Shown here: piece after piece, positions 41,900-49,962 of the stretch
How the letters are laid out: each line of letters starts with the position of its first letter
How positions within the stretch are numbered: the first letter of the stretch is position 1
From: Saccharibacillus brassicae
GTDB lineage: Bacteria; Bacillota; Bacilli; Paenibacillales; Paenibacillaceae
Assembly (NCBI RefSeq): GCF_006542275.1
Contig: NZ_CP041217.1
Location: forward strand, 1,473,501-1,537,500
Direction: 5' to 3'
DNA length: 64,000 nucleotides
Notes under the pieces: model-generated
Told to the model about the DNA's origin: nothing
What the model saw: only the letters and a program-made list of their open reading frames with translations
Databases searched by the model: none
Program-made: the position numbers and the translations under genes

Positions 41900-43081
41900 A
41901 TGATAAATCCAAATCTCCAACCTGCCACGCCCGGAATCAAAGCCGTTTTCGTTGGAACCAGTTCGCCGCGCGAGTGCGGATTGGCCGTTTTTTCCCAGGA
42001 TATGATGAGCCAGTTGGCCCTGCTGGGCGACTTCGCTCCCCCGTCCATTATAGCGGTAGAAGACGAAAGAGCGTATGCGTACCGCAGCGAAGTGATCGGC
42101 AAAATCGCGCAGAACCGGCTTGACGATTATTTACGGGCCGCGGATGACCTCAACCGGAGCGACGCGGACGTCGTCGTCATCCAGCACGAATTCGGCATCT
42201 ACGGCGGCGACAACGGCAGCCATATTCTCGATTTCGCCGCGGCGCTGCACGTTCCGTTCATCGTCATTTTTCATACCGTGCTGGCCGCCCCGTCTTCGGA
42301 GCAGCGCCGGATCATGCAGGAACTGGCCGCGCTCAGCTTCAAGGTCGTCACGATGGCGCGCAACAAAATCGCCGATTTGACCGACGTGTACGACATCTCG
42401 CCGACCAAAATCGAGATGCACCATCACGGCGTCCCGACTGTGCAGACAGAGAGCCGCGAGCAGCTGAAAGTCCGTTACGGGCACGAAGGACGCCAGATCC
42501 TGTCCACGTTCGGCTTCCTCAGTCCCGGCAAAGGCATCGAATACGTCATCGAAGCGATGAGCCGCGTCGTGCTTACCCATCCCGAAGCGCTGTACATCAT
42601 CTGGGGCCGTACCCACCCTAGCATCAAGCGCCGCGAAGGCGAAGTGTACCGGGAAAGTCTCCAGCAGCGGGTCGCGGAACTGGGCCTCGGCACAAACGTG
42701 CTGTTCGTGGACAAGCATCTGTCGCAGGAAGAAGTTGTGCAGTCGCTCGTTATGTCGGACATCTACCTCACCCCGTATTTGGGGCAGGATCAGGCGGTCA
42801 GCGGGACGCTCGCGTTCGGCATCGGCTACGGACGGGTCGTCATCTCGACGCCTTACCGCTATGCGCAGGAGATGCTGGCGGACGGACGGGGACTGCTGGC
42901 GGAGTTCCGGGATTCGGTCTCGCTGGAAAAACATATCCTGAGCGTCTTCGATCAACCGGAGCTCAAAGCGGACATGGAACGCCGGACGCTCCAGCTCGGA
43001 AGCACGATGCACTGGAACCATATCGCCGGCGAATACGCGGCGCTGCTGCGCACCTGCTCCGCCAAAGGAAGTGCCGTTTGA
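41900..43081 (+). CDS. GT4-type glycosyltransferase
   Basis: 393 residues with the GT-B fold. The N-terminal domain has VFVGTSSPRECGLAVFSQDMM and VVVIQHEFGIYGGDNG. The C-terminal GT4 domain has FGFLSPGKGIEYVIEAM, LYIIWGRTHP and the nucleotide-sugar-binding stretch GQDQAVSGTLAFGIGYGRVVISTPY. The usual EX7E is modified, with Gln-Ala-Val-Ser-Gly at the first Glu position, as in other proteins of this subfamily. The donor and acceptor are unknown. AAAAGGAGG precedes the ATG. The stop overlaps the TTG start of the next gene by 3 nt, and that gene overlaps the third, so three proteins are translationally coupled. It may build or remodel a mannose- or glucose-containing glycan (inference). Confidence 0.88.
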   Translation: MINPNLQPATPGIKAVFVGTSSPRECGLAVFSQDMMSQLALLGDFAPPSIIAVEDERAYAYRSEVIGKIAQNRLDDYLRAADDLNRSDADVVVIQHEFGIYGGDNGSHILDFAAALHVPFIVIFHTVLAAPSSEQRRIMQELAALSFKVVTMARNKIADLTDVYDISPTKIEMHHHGVPTVQTESREQLKVRYGHEGRQILSTFGFLSPGKGIEYVIEAMSRVVLTHPEALYIIWGRTHPSIKRREGEVYRESLQQRVAELGLGTNVLFVDKHLSQEEVVQSLVMSDIYLTPYLGQDQAVSGTLAFGIGYGRVVISTPYRYAQEMLADGRGLLAEFRDSVSLEKHILSVFDQPELKADMERRTLQLGSTMHWNHIAGEYAALLRTCSAKGSAV

Positions 43082-44220
43082 ACACCGCCCCGAACCCCGA
43101 CGCGCTCTCCCTGTCGTACCTGCGCCGGCTGACGGACGACACCGGCATTTTTCAGCATACCAAATTCGGCGTGCCCGACCGTTTCCACGGCTATACGTCG
43201 GACGACAATGCCCGGGCGCTGATCGCCGCCGCGCTGGCCTATGCGGCCCAGCCGGGCGAGACGACGCTGGATCTGGCGCATACGTATACAGCTTTTCTGT
43301 ATCACGCGCAAAATGACGACGGCAGCTTCCGGAACTTCATGAATTACGACCGCTCGTTCGCGGAGACGATCGGTTCCGAAGACTGCCAGGGCCGCTGCGC
43401 CTGGGCGCTCGGCTCGGCGATCGCAGACAGTCCGCTGCCGGACAATCTGCAAAATACGTGCAAGTACATGCTGAACCGCGCGCTGCCGCATCTGGAGGAG
43501 ATTCGTTCGCCGCGGGCGATGGCGTACGCCTTAATCGGCCTGACTTCGATACTGGACGCTCCCGGGGCGCTGCTCTACGCGTTTCCTTACGGAGACGCGG
43601 ACGCGCCGGACCCGGAGTTTCTGCCGCGCACGCGGATCGAAGCGCTGGTCGACAAGATGGCCGGCCGGCTGCTCGGCAGCTACCGGACGTATCGCAGAGA
43701 CGATTGGCACTGGTACGAAGATTCGATCACGTACGGCAACGCCATGCTGCCCTGGGCGCTGCTCAAAGCGTCGCGGCTGCCGAACCGGACGGAGTACGCG
43801 GAAGCCGCGCGGGAAAGCCTTGATTTTCTGCTGCAAAAAACGTCCGCGCCCGAAGGATATTTCAAGCCGATCGGCAGCGACGGCTGGTACGTCCGGGGCG
43901 AAGCTCCGGCGCCGTACGACGAACAGCCGATCGAAGCGGCCGAGACGCTGCTCGCCTGTCTGGAAGCGTACGACCTGCTGGGCGATCCCGCTTACCGCGC
44001 TTTTGCGGTCCGCTGTTACGACTGGTTCCACGGCAGCAATTCGCTGCGCAAATCGCTGATCGACGCCCGGACGGGCGCCTGCTACGACGGTCTGCACGCC
44101 CGCGGCTTGAACCTGAACCAGGGTTCCGAGAACATCGTGTCCTACTGCACGGCCCAGGCGGCCATGCGGCCGCTGCGGCATGACGAGCCGGCCGCCGCGG
44201 CCGGAGGCCAACGCTCATGA
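43078..44220 (+). CDS. Alpha/alpha-toroid protein, probable glycoside-active enzyme of unknown specificity
   Basis: 380 residues starting at a TTG that overlaps the preceding stop (TTGA). Repeated helical hairpins with conserved aromatic/acidic loops suggest an (alpha/alpha)6 barrel: FHGYTSDDNARALIAAALAYA, NDDGSFRNFMNYDRSFAETIGSEDCQGRCAWALG, RRDDWHWYEDSITYGNAMLPWALLKAS, and LNLNQGSENIVSYCTAQAAM near the end. The clustered Asp/Glu/His/Trp in loops (SDDNAR, WHWYED, NQGSEN) would fit a carbohydrate active site. No signal peptide is seen. Such proteins co-occur with, or are fused to, GT4 enzymes. I cannot name a CAZy family with confidence. It is cotranslated with the DUF1861 protein (ATGA overlap). 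Confidence 0.75.
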   Translation: MNTAPNPDALSLSYLRRLTDDTGIFQHTKFGVPDRFHGYTSDDNARALIAAALAYAAQPGETTLDLAHTYTAFLYHAQNDDGSFRNFMNYDRSFAETIGSEDCQGRCAWALGSAIADSPLPDNLQNTCKYMLNRALPHLEEIRSPRAMAYALIGLTSILDAPGALLYAFPYGDADAPDPEFLPRTRIEALVDKMAGRLLGSYRTYRRDDWHWYEDSITYGNAMLPWALLKASRLPNRTEYAEAARESLDFLLQKTSAPEGYFKPIGSDGWYVRGEAPAPYDEQPIEAAETLLACLEAYDLLGDPAYRAFAVRCYDWFHGSNSLRKSLIDARTGACYDGLHARGLNLNQGSENIVSYCTAQAAMRPLRHDEPAAAAGGQRS

Positions 44221-45206
44221 GCATGCTGCGAAGCGAATGGACGGCCCGAACGTGCGAAGAACTGCTGCGCGATTACGTGCCGGCCGAGACCAAAGGCCGC
44301 AAACTTGTGTTCGAAGGCGTGGACGGACGCGACGTGTACAATATTACGGCTCCGTTCCGGAACGAAGGCGAATGGTATATGGCGGGACGGGTGGAAGAAC
44401 GCAATTCCGAAGATTCGGAAGTCGTCTTTTTCACGGCCGAGAACGGCATCTGGAAAGCCAAAGCCGATCTGCCGCGCTTCCGCCTGCAGGACCCGTTTAT
44501 TACGCGGCTCGGCGGCGAATGGATCATGGGCGGCGTGCAGCTGCACTTCTCCAAAGAACCCGAACGCAAAATCGACGGCTGGCGCACCGTGCTGTACCGC
44601 GGAAGCGTGCTGCACGATTTGACGCACGTCAAGTCCGGTCCGTGGAACATGAAAGACATCCGGCTGACGCCGCTGATCGACGGCACGGTCGGATTCTTCT
44701 CCCGGCCTTTCGGCGTGGAAGGACGGGTCGCCGTTATCGGATTCAATATCATCCAATCGTTCGAGGAGCTGTCCGAGACGATCTTCCTGCACGGCCATCT
44801 GTTCCGGGACCAGTTCGTCAAGGAAGAATGGGGCGGCGCGAACGAGATCCATATGCTGAGCAACGGCATGCTCGGCGTGCTCGGTCATATTTCGCGCCGC
44901 GACGCGGACGGCATGCTGCATTATCATGCGATGACGTTCGGGCTCAACCCGTGGACGCTGGAAAAAACAGAGCTGAAGATCGTCGCGGTCCGCGGCGATT
45001 TCCCCGACGGTCCGGCCAAGCGTCCCGATCTGGTCGACGTCATCTTCAGCGGCGGGCTGATCCGCGAAGCGGACGGCCGGGCGGTGCTGTACGTCGGCGC
45101 AAGCGACACGGAAGCGTACAGCCTTGAGCTGGGCGATCCGTTCCTCGAGTACGAACGGCTGCCCGCCGTTTGCGCCGAAGATCCGCACGGCCTCAAAGGG
45201 AAATGA
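44217..45206 (+). CDS. DUF1861-type beta-propeller protein, GH43/GH130-like fold
   Basis: 329 residues. The layout of beta-rich repeats, RDVYNITAPFRNEGEWYMAGRVE, RLQDPFITRLGGEWIMGGVQL, KDIRLTPLIDGTVGFFSRPFG, WGGANEIHMLSNGMLGVLGHISR and GGLIREADGRAVLYVGASD, is that of a five-bladed propeller. It resembles DUF1861 (PF08950), a group without known function related in fold to GH130 mannoside phosphorylases and GH43/62. Candidate acidic residues sit in QDPF, KDIR and NEIH. Its ATG overlaps the stop of the toroid gene (ATGA), with a GGAGG-like sequence inside that gene's end. It is third gene of the coupled operon; a hairpin follows at 45216. Confidence 0.72.
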   Translation: MSMLRSEWTARTCEELLRDYVPAETKGRKLVFEGVDGRDVYNITAPFRNEGEWYMAGRVEERNSEDSEVVFFTAENGIWKAKADLPRFRLQDPFITRLGGEWIMGGVQLHFSKEPERKIDGWRTVLYRGSVLHDLTHVKSGPWNMKDIRLTPLIDGTVGFFSRPFGVEGRVAVIGFNIIQSFEELSETIFLHGHLFRDQFVKEEWGGANEIHMLSNGMLGVLGHISRRDADGMLHYHAMTFGLNPWTLEKTELKIVAVRGDFPDGPAKRPDLVDVIFSGGLIREADGRAVLYVGASDTEAYSLELGDPFLEYERLPAVCAEDPHGLKGK

Positions 45207-45215
45207 AGCACGCAC

Positions 45216-45252
45216 CAAAAAGACCTCCGGAAAAATTCCGGAGGTCTTCGGG
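45216..45252. terminator. Bidirectional hairpin terminator
   Basis: AAAAAGACCTCCGGAA-AAAT-TCCGGAGGTCTT. The T-run is clear on minus and short on plus. It ends the GT4 operon and could also end the small minus-strand gene at 45414. Nothing else was recognised between 45253 and 45413. Confidence 0.75.
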
Positions 45253-45413
45253 TTTCCTGCGCATCGGGCCCGGCCGCAAGGCCGTCGTCCGCCGTGCAAG
45301 AAAATATGTAGGCTTCGGGCGCAAGCCGTCCGCCTCGGCGGACACAGGCGCACTGTGCATACGGGTGCCGCATCGTGCATATATGGTCGATCATTATGGA
45401 CGTTGAAAAGAAA

Positions 45414-45527
45414 TCAGAACCACAATTCGCTTTGTTCGGCCGCTTTGACCCGGCGCAAACGGTTGCGGAAAATGGCATTGCCCCCGGTACGCCCCGCGCC
45501 GCAGCTAATCCGTCTTTTGATTAACAT
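45414..45527 (-). CDS. Very small basic protein (37 residues), hypothetical
   Basis: MLIKRRISCGAGRTGGNAIFRNRLRRVKAAEQSELWF: 37 residues rich in Arg/Lys, with no membrane segment. The case for translation is the near-perfect AAGGAGG 6-7 nt upstream of the ATG. A hairpin with a minus-strand T-run (45216) could end its transcript. No family is recognised. A 42-residue plus-strand frame over the same bases (45396-45524) has no ribosome binding site and is less likely. Confidence 0.5.
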   Translation of the reverse strand: MLIKRRISCGAGRTGGNAIFRNRLRRVKAAEQSELWF

Positions 45528-45577
45528 GATCGTTCCTCCTTCCTCATTCCCGCGCTATCGCGTCTAAAGAATGAAAG

Positions 45578-45588
45578 CTAACGAATCA
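45578..45588 (+). repeat. Solo box of the four-box palindrome family
   Basis: CTAACGAATCA without the inner arm or partner boxes. It may be a remnant or a chance match. The rest of 45528-45672 shows only a GC-rich hairpin near 45650. Confidence 0.35.
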
Positions 45589-45672
45589 TTACCCCGCGGT
45601 GTGACTCTCTAAACAGCGCGGCGGAAGATCCGATTAACGGAGCGGGAGGAACCGCCGCCCCGCAAGGCGGGG

Positions 45673-46458
45673 TCAGCGTATTTCGGACGGACTTTTGCCC
45701 GTGTACTGCTTGAACTGCCGGCTGAAAAAGAAAATGTCCCGGTAGCCGAGCGCTTCCGCCACTTCCGTGACGTTCATGCCGGCATGGCCGAGCAGATGCT
45801 GCGCGCGTTCGATCCGCATGCGAATAATGTACGATTGCACCGAGGCTCCGACCAGTTCTTTGAATTTGGCGGAAAAATACCTCGGCGACAATCCGGCCCG
45901 CGCGGCCAGGTCTTCGACCCGGTGGGCGAGGCTCGGATGCTGCCGGACGTAGTTGGCCGCTTCGTGCACGACCTCGTACAGATGGTTGCTGCCCCGGCGT
46001 TCCGACGGTTGTTCGCGGTCGCCGCGCAGCAGTTGGATCATCATCTGCTTGAGCAGCAGCTTCGCTTCTTCTTCGGCCCCGTACGCTTCGCTCAGCAGCA
46101 GGCGGACGTAGCGCGACAGCAAATATTCGAAGTCGACCGTCTCGTCCAGCATGCGGTACGCATGCGGAATATCGGTCGTCTCTCCTTCGATATTGAAATG
46201 GATATACGTCAGCACGAGCGGCTTCTGCGGATTGTGCGTGGCGCTCGTATGGTCGCCCGGCCGGAACAGGAAACAGCTTCCTTTGCCGATCTCGTGCGGT
46301 TCGTCGTTCAGCAGCAGCCGCCCTTCCCCGCTCCAGACGTAGAACAGGTCATAGTTCTGGAGCGGCTGCTCGCGTTTTTGCCATTTCCAGCCCGGTTCGC
46401 ACGCGATCTTCGCGACGTAGGGCGTCAAAATAAAAGAGGATGGCGGCACGTTCAGCAA
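45673..46458 (-). CDS. AraC-family transcriptional regulator
   Basis: 261 residues. The N-terminal cupin sensor (~15-100: YDLFYVWSGEGRLLLNDEPHEIGKGSCFLFRPGDHTSAT) and the C-terminal double HTH (~160-261: RVEDLAARAGLSPRYFSAKFKELVGASVQSYIIRMRIERAQHLL ... VTEVAEALGYRDIFFFSRQFKQYTGKSPSEIR) are both complete. This layout is typical of sugar-responsive activators of carbohydrate genes. The start is TTG at 46458, with AAAGGAG 9 nt upstream. It lies head-on to the GT4 operon, so no divergent target is obvious, and the MarR-like gene is upstream on the same strand. The target is unknown. Confidence 0.92.
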   Translation of the reverse strand: MLNVPPSSFILTPYVAKIACEPGWKWQKREQPLQNYDLFYVWSGEGRLLLNDEPHEIGKGSCFLFRPGDHTSATHNPQKPLVLTYIHFNIEGETTDIPHAYRMLDETVDFEYLLSRYVRLLLSEAYGAEEEAKLLLKQMMIQLLRGDREQPSERRGSNHLYEVVHEAANYVRQHPSLAHRVEDLAARAGLSPRYFSAKFKELVGASVQSYIIRMRIERAQHLLGHAGMNVTEVAEALGYRDIFFFSRQFKQYTGKSPSEIR

Positions 46459-46596
46459 CGGTACCCGCTCCTTTCTTCGTGTAAAAGTAATGGAAGATGC
46501 CGGCGGACAAGCGGCGCGGCATCCGAACAGGCCCGGCCCGGAAAACGGACCGGACGAACAGACGGCGAACGAAGATGGCGGACGGCGAAGCGCCCG

Positions 46597-47343
46597 TCAG
46601 CCCCGTTCATCGGGCCCGGCTTTCTCCGTGTCCTGCCGCCGCTTGGCCCGTTCTTCGGCTTCGCGCCGCGCCTGCTCGCGGCTCTCTTCATACGTCCACA
46701 GCGAGACTTCGCGCTCCCCGTCCGAAGCGGCCGGCGCTTGCGGCGGCCCGGCGGCGGAACGTTTCTCGCCGGTATCCGGCGGAGCGGAAGAGAGTTCCGG
46801 GCCGCCCCGCCCGCCGGTATCCGGCTGCACGGCACCCGGTTCCCCGCCCATTTCCGGGCCCGCGGCAATCAGCCGGTTGTAATAATCGTGGATATACGGC
46901 CGGCGCCCGCCTTTTTGCACGAAGCGCCAGTCTTTCTCCACATTCACCCTCACCCGGTACAGCATGTCGAGCAGCTGCGGAATTTCTTCCGGCGACAGGC
47001 TGCGCAGCGAAGATTGATCCGCGTATTCGCCTTCGTCGCGGATGAACAGATACGCCGATTTGCCCGTCTCGGTCGGGTAGACCCGCTTGTCCTTGCGCAG
47101 GTTGGGCGCTTCGCGCAGTTCGATCAAGCCGTCGTCCGCCAGCTTCCCCAGCGCGCGCGAAGCGGCGGCCCGCTTGACCTTGAGCCGGTCCGCCACCGTG
47201 CCGGCCGGCTCGCCCGGATATTCGCACACGAACGTCAGATACAGATCCAGTCCCCGGGACAGCTTCAGATGCTTGAATTCGATACTGCTGATCGCTTCGG
47301 AACAGCGGGCGATGGCTTCGATCTCGCGGAGCACTTCCTTCAC
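46597..47343 (-). CDS. MarR-like winged-helix regulator with long disordered C-terminal tail
   Basis: 248 residues from a GTG at 47343 with GGAGG about 8 nt upstream. Residues ~1-140 are a MarR-type winged helix: LDLYLTFVCEYPGEPAGTVADRLKVKRAAASRALGKLADDGLIELREAPNLRKDKRVYPTETGKSAYLFI. The recognition helix and wing are intact. The remaining ~100 residues are Pro/Gly/Ala/Glu-rich (GGEPGAVQPDTGGRGGPE), then a charged helix (YEESREQARREAEERAKRRQD). Typical MarR proteins are ~140-150 residues, so the tail is extra. It is divergent from the GlcNAc-kinase-like gene, a possible target (inference). Confidence 0.85.
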   Translation of the reverse strand: MKEVLREIEAIARCSEAISSIEFKHLKLSRGLDLYLTFVCEYPGEPAGTVADRLKVKRAAASRALGKLADDGLIELREAPNLRKDKRVYPTETGKSAYLFIRDEGEYADQSSLRSLSPEEIPQLLDMLYRVRVNVEKDWRFVQKGGRRPYIHDYYNRLIAAGPEMGGEPGAVQPDTGGRGGPELSSAPPDTGEKRSAAGPPQAPAASDGEREVSLWTYEESREQARREAEERAKRRQDTEKAGPDERG

Positions 47344-47545
47344 GGCGCATTCCTCCTTCTTCGTCGGGCAAACATTCATTCCCATTATACCAGAAAGAAA
47401 CGCTTTGCATGCGGGTCAAAAACGGGAATCCCGACACTAGCTGCGGCGCGGCCGGGCGGCGGGTTTGATGAAAGAGGCCACAAGCGGTTACAATGCGATT
47501 AATGGTTCCGGCCTGTCCGGATCTTTACCGACAAGGAGGCTGCAC

Positions 47546-48538
47546 ATGCTGGAAAATATCAATACGGATTCCGTCGTTGCCGGAATCGATATGGGCGGCA
47601 CCAATGTCCGCATCATGATCGCCGACCTTGCGGGCGAAGTCCGCGCCTACGTCAAGGTCGAAGCCGATCTGCTGCCCAAGCAGCGAACCGACGCCGCCCC
47701 GCTCGTGGAACAGATGCTTGAAGCGTTGGCCCAGGCGGAATGCCGGGCGGAAGACGTCGCGTTCGTCGCTGCCGGCATCGCCGGATTCGACGACGAAGCC
47801 GACCGGGCGTGGGCCGAACGGCTGACTGCCGGATTCGGGCTGGCGTGCCCGAGCCGGGCCGTGAACGACGCGGTCATCGCGCACCGCGGAGCGCTCGCCG
47901 GCGGTTCGGGCATTCTCGTCGCCTCGGGCACGGGCTCGATTCTGCTGGCGCATACGGAACGCGGCCAATGGCTGCGCAATTACGATTTCGGCCATTACGC
48001 GGCCAGCGGCGCCCGCTTCCTCGGGTACGAGACCGTCTACGACGCGCTGGCCGGACGGGAGACGCCCGGCGACGCCGCTCTCGTGCGCGACATGCTGCGC
48101 TTCTTCCGCGCGTCCGACCTGCGGGAACTGGCGGAATCCGCCAGCCGCGGCTTCGGGCTCTCGCGGGAGCGCCGCGACCGGCTGTTCGGCTTGTTCGCGC
48201 CGGTCGTGACCCGCCATGCGGAAGCCGGCTCGCCGATCGCCGTCCGCGTCTGCGACGAAGCGCTGCGGCAGATCGGCGTCGGCTCCGACCTGCTGGCCGC
48301 TTTCTTCGGCGGACCGGACATTCCGGTCTCCCAGACCGGCAGCGTCGCGGGCAGCGCCTACATGCTGGGCGGCCTGCAGGATATGATCTGCTCGCAGCCG
48401 GGCCGACGTTTCCGCTGGACCGCGCCCCGCCTGACGCCGGCAGCAGGCGCGATCCTGATCGCGTACGAATCGCTCGGCTTGTCGTACGGCGACAGCATGG
48501 CCGACGCGCTGGAGAACAGCCCGCACTCGCGGCTGTAA
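47546..48538 (+). CDS. BadF/BadG-type ATPase, N-acetylglucosamine-kinase-like
   Basis: 330 residues of the ASKHA fold: phosphate 1 AGIDMGGTNVRIMIADL, central NDAVIAHRGALAGGSGILVASGTGSI, and C-terminal SQTGSVAGSAYMLGGL. The family (PF01869) includes eukaryotic-type GlcNAc kinase and bacterial amino-sugar kinases as well as benzoyl-CoA reductase activators; the latter's iron-sulfur Cys are absent, so a sugar kinase is favoured. It would fit salvage of GlcNAc released by the GH20 enzyme elsewhere in the window (inference). The ATG at 47546 follows AAGGAGG; an upstream frame to 47465 lacks a site. It is divergent from the MarR-like gene and has a terminator at 48640. Confidence 0.87.
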   Translation: MLENINTDSVVAGIDMGGTNVRIMIADLAGEVRAYVKVEADLLPKQRTDAAPLVEQMLEALAQAECRAEDVAFVAAGIAGFDDEADRAWAERLTAGFGLACPSRAVNDAVIAHRGALAGGSGILVASGTGSILLAHTERGQWLRNYDFGHYAASGARFLGYETVYDALAGRETPGDAALVRDMLRFFRASDLRELAESASRGFGLSRERRDRLFGLFAPVVTRHAEAGSPIAVRVCDEALRQIGVGSDLLAAFFGGPDIPVSQTGSVAGSAYMLGGLQDMICSQPGRRFRWTAPRLTPAAGAILIAYESLGLSYGDSMADALENSPHSRL

Positions 48539-48639
48539 GCGCCGCCCGCCTCGTCCGTTCCCCACCGACGCCCGGTTCGATGCCGCGGCGTTCGGCGCGG
48601 ACGCAGAGCGCCGAACGCCCGCGGACGCCTCCCCGCAGC

Positions 48640-48693
48640 GAAAAGGCCGGTCCCGGCGCCGCTTTCGCGCGCCCGGCCCGGCCTTTTCTTTTT
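48640..48693. terminator. Rho-independent terminator
   Basis: AAAAGGCCGG-TCC-CGGCGC ... GCGCCCGGCCCGGCCTTTT then CTTTTT. It serves the kinase gene and, in reverse, the converging MBL gene. Confidence 0.85.
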
Positions 48694-48715
48694 ACCCCCG
48701 ACCATCAAGGTCCGC

Positions 48716-49582
48716 CTACTTCTCCAGCCCGTGCATGAAATACCCGGTCGCTTCGTCCAGATCTTGCGGCAGCGGTTGATCCGCCCCGATCCCAAGCTCC
48801 GCGCGCAGGTCGCGCTCTACCGCACTCCGATCCGGCCCGTGCCGCAGCACCTGCCGCGCCAGCAGCTCGTACCGCCGCACGTCCTCGTAGAACGCTTCGC
48901 GCGACACCGGGCGGCCGTGGGACTCGACGAGCACGTCCGCGCCGTAAGCGAATACGGTATCGAGCAGCGCCAGAAACTTGCCGGTCGTATATTTCATCGG
49001 ACCGCCGTACACGGAAGGCGCAAGCGCGTCCCCGAGGAACAGCGTCCCTGCTTCCTTCACGTACACGACGCACGAATCCGCCGAATGGTCGCCGCCCACG
49101 TAGCGGATTTCGCACGTCAGGCCGCCCAGATGCACGTCGATAAACCGCTCGAACACGATGTTCGGTTCGTCGACCCGGATCCGGCCCAGGTCTCCTTCGT
49201 ACTCAGCGCGCAGATCGGTCCGGGTCTGCTCGCTCATGACGCCTTCGTCGATCAGGCGCCCGAGCGTCTCTTCGTTCCACCGGAGTGCCGCGAAGCCGCG
49301 CAGCATCTCGGCCGTCTGCCGCTGGGCGATCGCGGGCAGGCTCCACTCGGACAAGCCGAAAGAATGGTCCCAGTGGTGATGCGTCAGCACCATAACGTCC
49401 GGGCTGCGCACACCTTCCCGGGCCAAATAATCGCGGAACGCGGCGGCGTGCGCAGGCGAGTTGCCCCCGTCGATCAGCAGCGTCCGGCTGCTGCCCGCCA
49501 CGGCCGCGAGCAGCGGACGGTCCGTCTCCTGCTCCGCGTGCATGACATAAATATGTTCACTGATGCGTTCAAATTCGGACAT
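48716..49582 (-). CDS. MBL-fold metallo-hydrolase
   Basis: 288 residues. The metal-binding motif is VLTHHHWDHSFG (HxHxDH). Downstream ligands are the His in YVGGDHSADSC, the Asp in LFLGDAL and the His in LVESHGRPVS, so the dinuclear site looks complete. The central helical insert (~85-130) may define the substrate. Proteins of this general type hydrolyse thioesters, lactones or phosphoesters; no specific assignment is possible. The start at 49582 has TGGAGG ~8 nt upstream; a frame to 49597 is less well placed. It is divergent from the first dehydrogenase-like gene across 380 bp that contain three 22-bp direct repeats. Confidence 0.9.
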   Translation of the reverse strand: MSEFERISEHIYVMHAEQETDRPLLAAVAGSSRTLLIDGGNSPAHAAAFRDYLAREGVRSPDVMVLTHHHWDHSFGLSEWSLPAIAQRQTAEMLRGFAALRWNEETLGRLIDEGVMSEQTRTDLRAEYEGDLGRIRVDEPNIVFERFIDVHLGGLTCEIRYVGGDHSADSCVVYVKEAGTLFLGDALAPSVYGGPMKYTTGKFLALLDTVFAYGADVLVESHGRPVSREAFYEDVRRYELLARQVLRHGPDRSAVERDLRAELGIGADQPLPQDLDEATGYFMHGLEK

Positions 49583-49648
49583 GATTGTAACCTCCAAAAG
49601 TGCGAATAGACAACTAAAAAAACCTGACGTCGAACATGGATCAAGATA

Positions 49649-49712
49649 GATTCGGGATCAAATCGAAATCGATTCGAGATCGAATTGAAACCGATTCGGG
49701 ATCAAACGGCCC
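49649..49712. promoter_or_regulatory. Three 22-bp direct repeats in a divergent promoter region
   Basis: GATTCGGGATCAAATCGAAA-type units begin at 49649, 49671 and 49693 (period 22 bp, about two helical turns). They lie between the divergent MBL and dehydrogenase genes, a layout typical of iterated operator sites. The remaining ~250 bp of the gap show nothing else. Confidence 0.45.
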
Positions 49713-49962
49713 GCTGCCGCTCCGGCACGGACGTCATTGTTTATTTTACCATTTCCCGGCCTGCGCACCAACCGCTTCGGGCGGGTCCGCGTGGCTTTGG
49801 CTGCAATCGCGGCTTCCGGGTCGGGGTCGGCTCGCCTCCCATCGGGTAAAAACCCGTAAGCTTGAATCTGCGAGCCTATGAAACTGTGAAACGACCCAAG
49901 CCGTTTTGCAGCGCGCAGATTGGCTGACGGTACACCTATACGCAAGCCCAAGGAGGATATTC

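Noticed and set aside
45396-45524. 42-codon plus-strand frame
   Set aside because: It lacks a ribosome binding site; the minus-strand frame over the same bases has a strong one.
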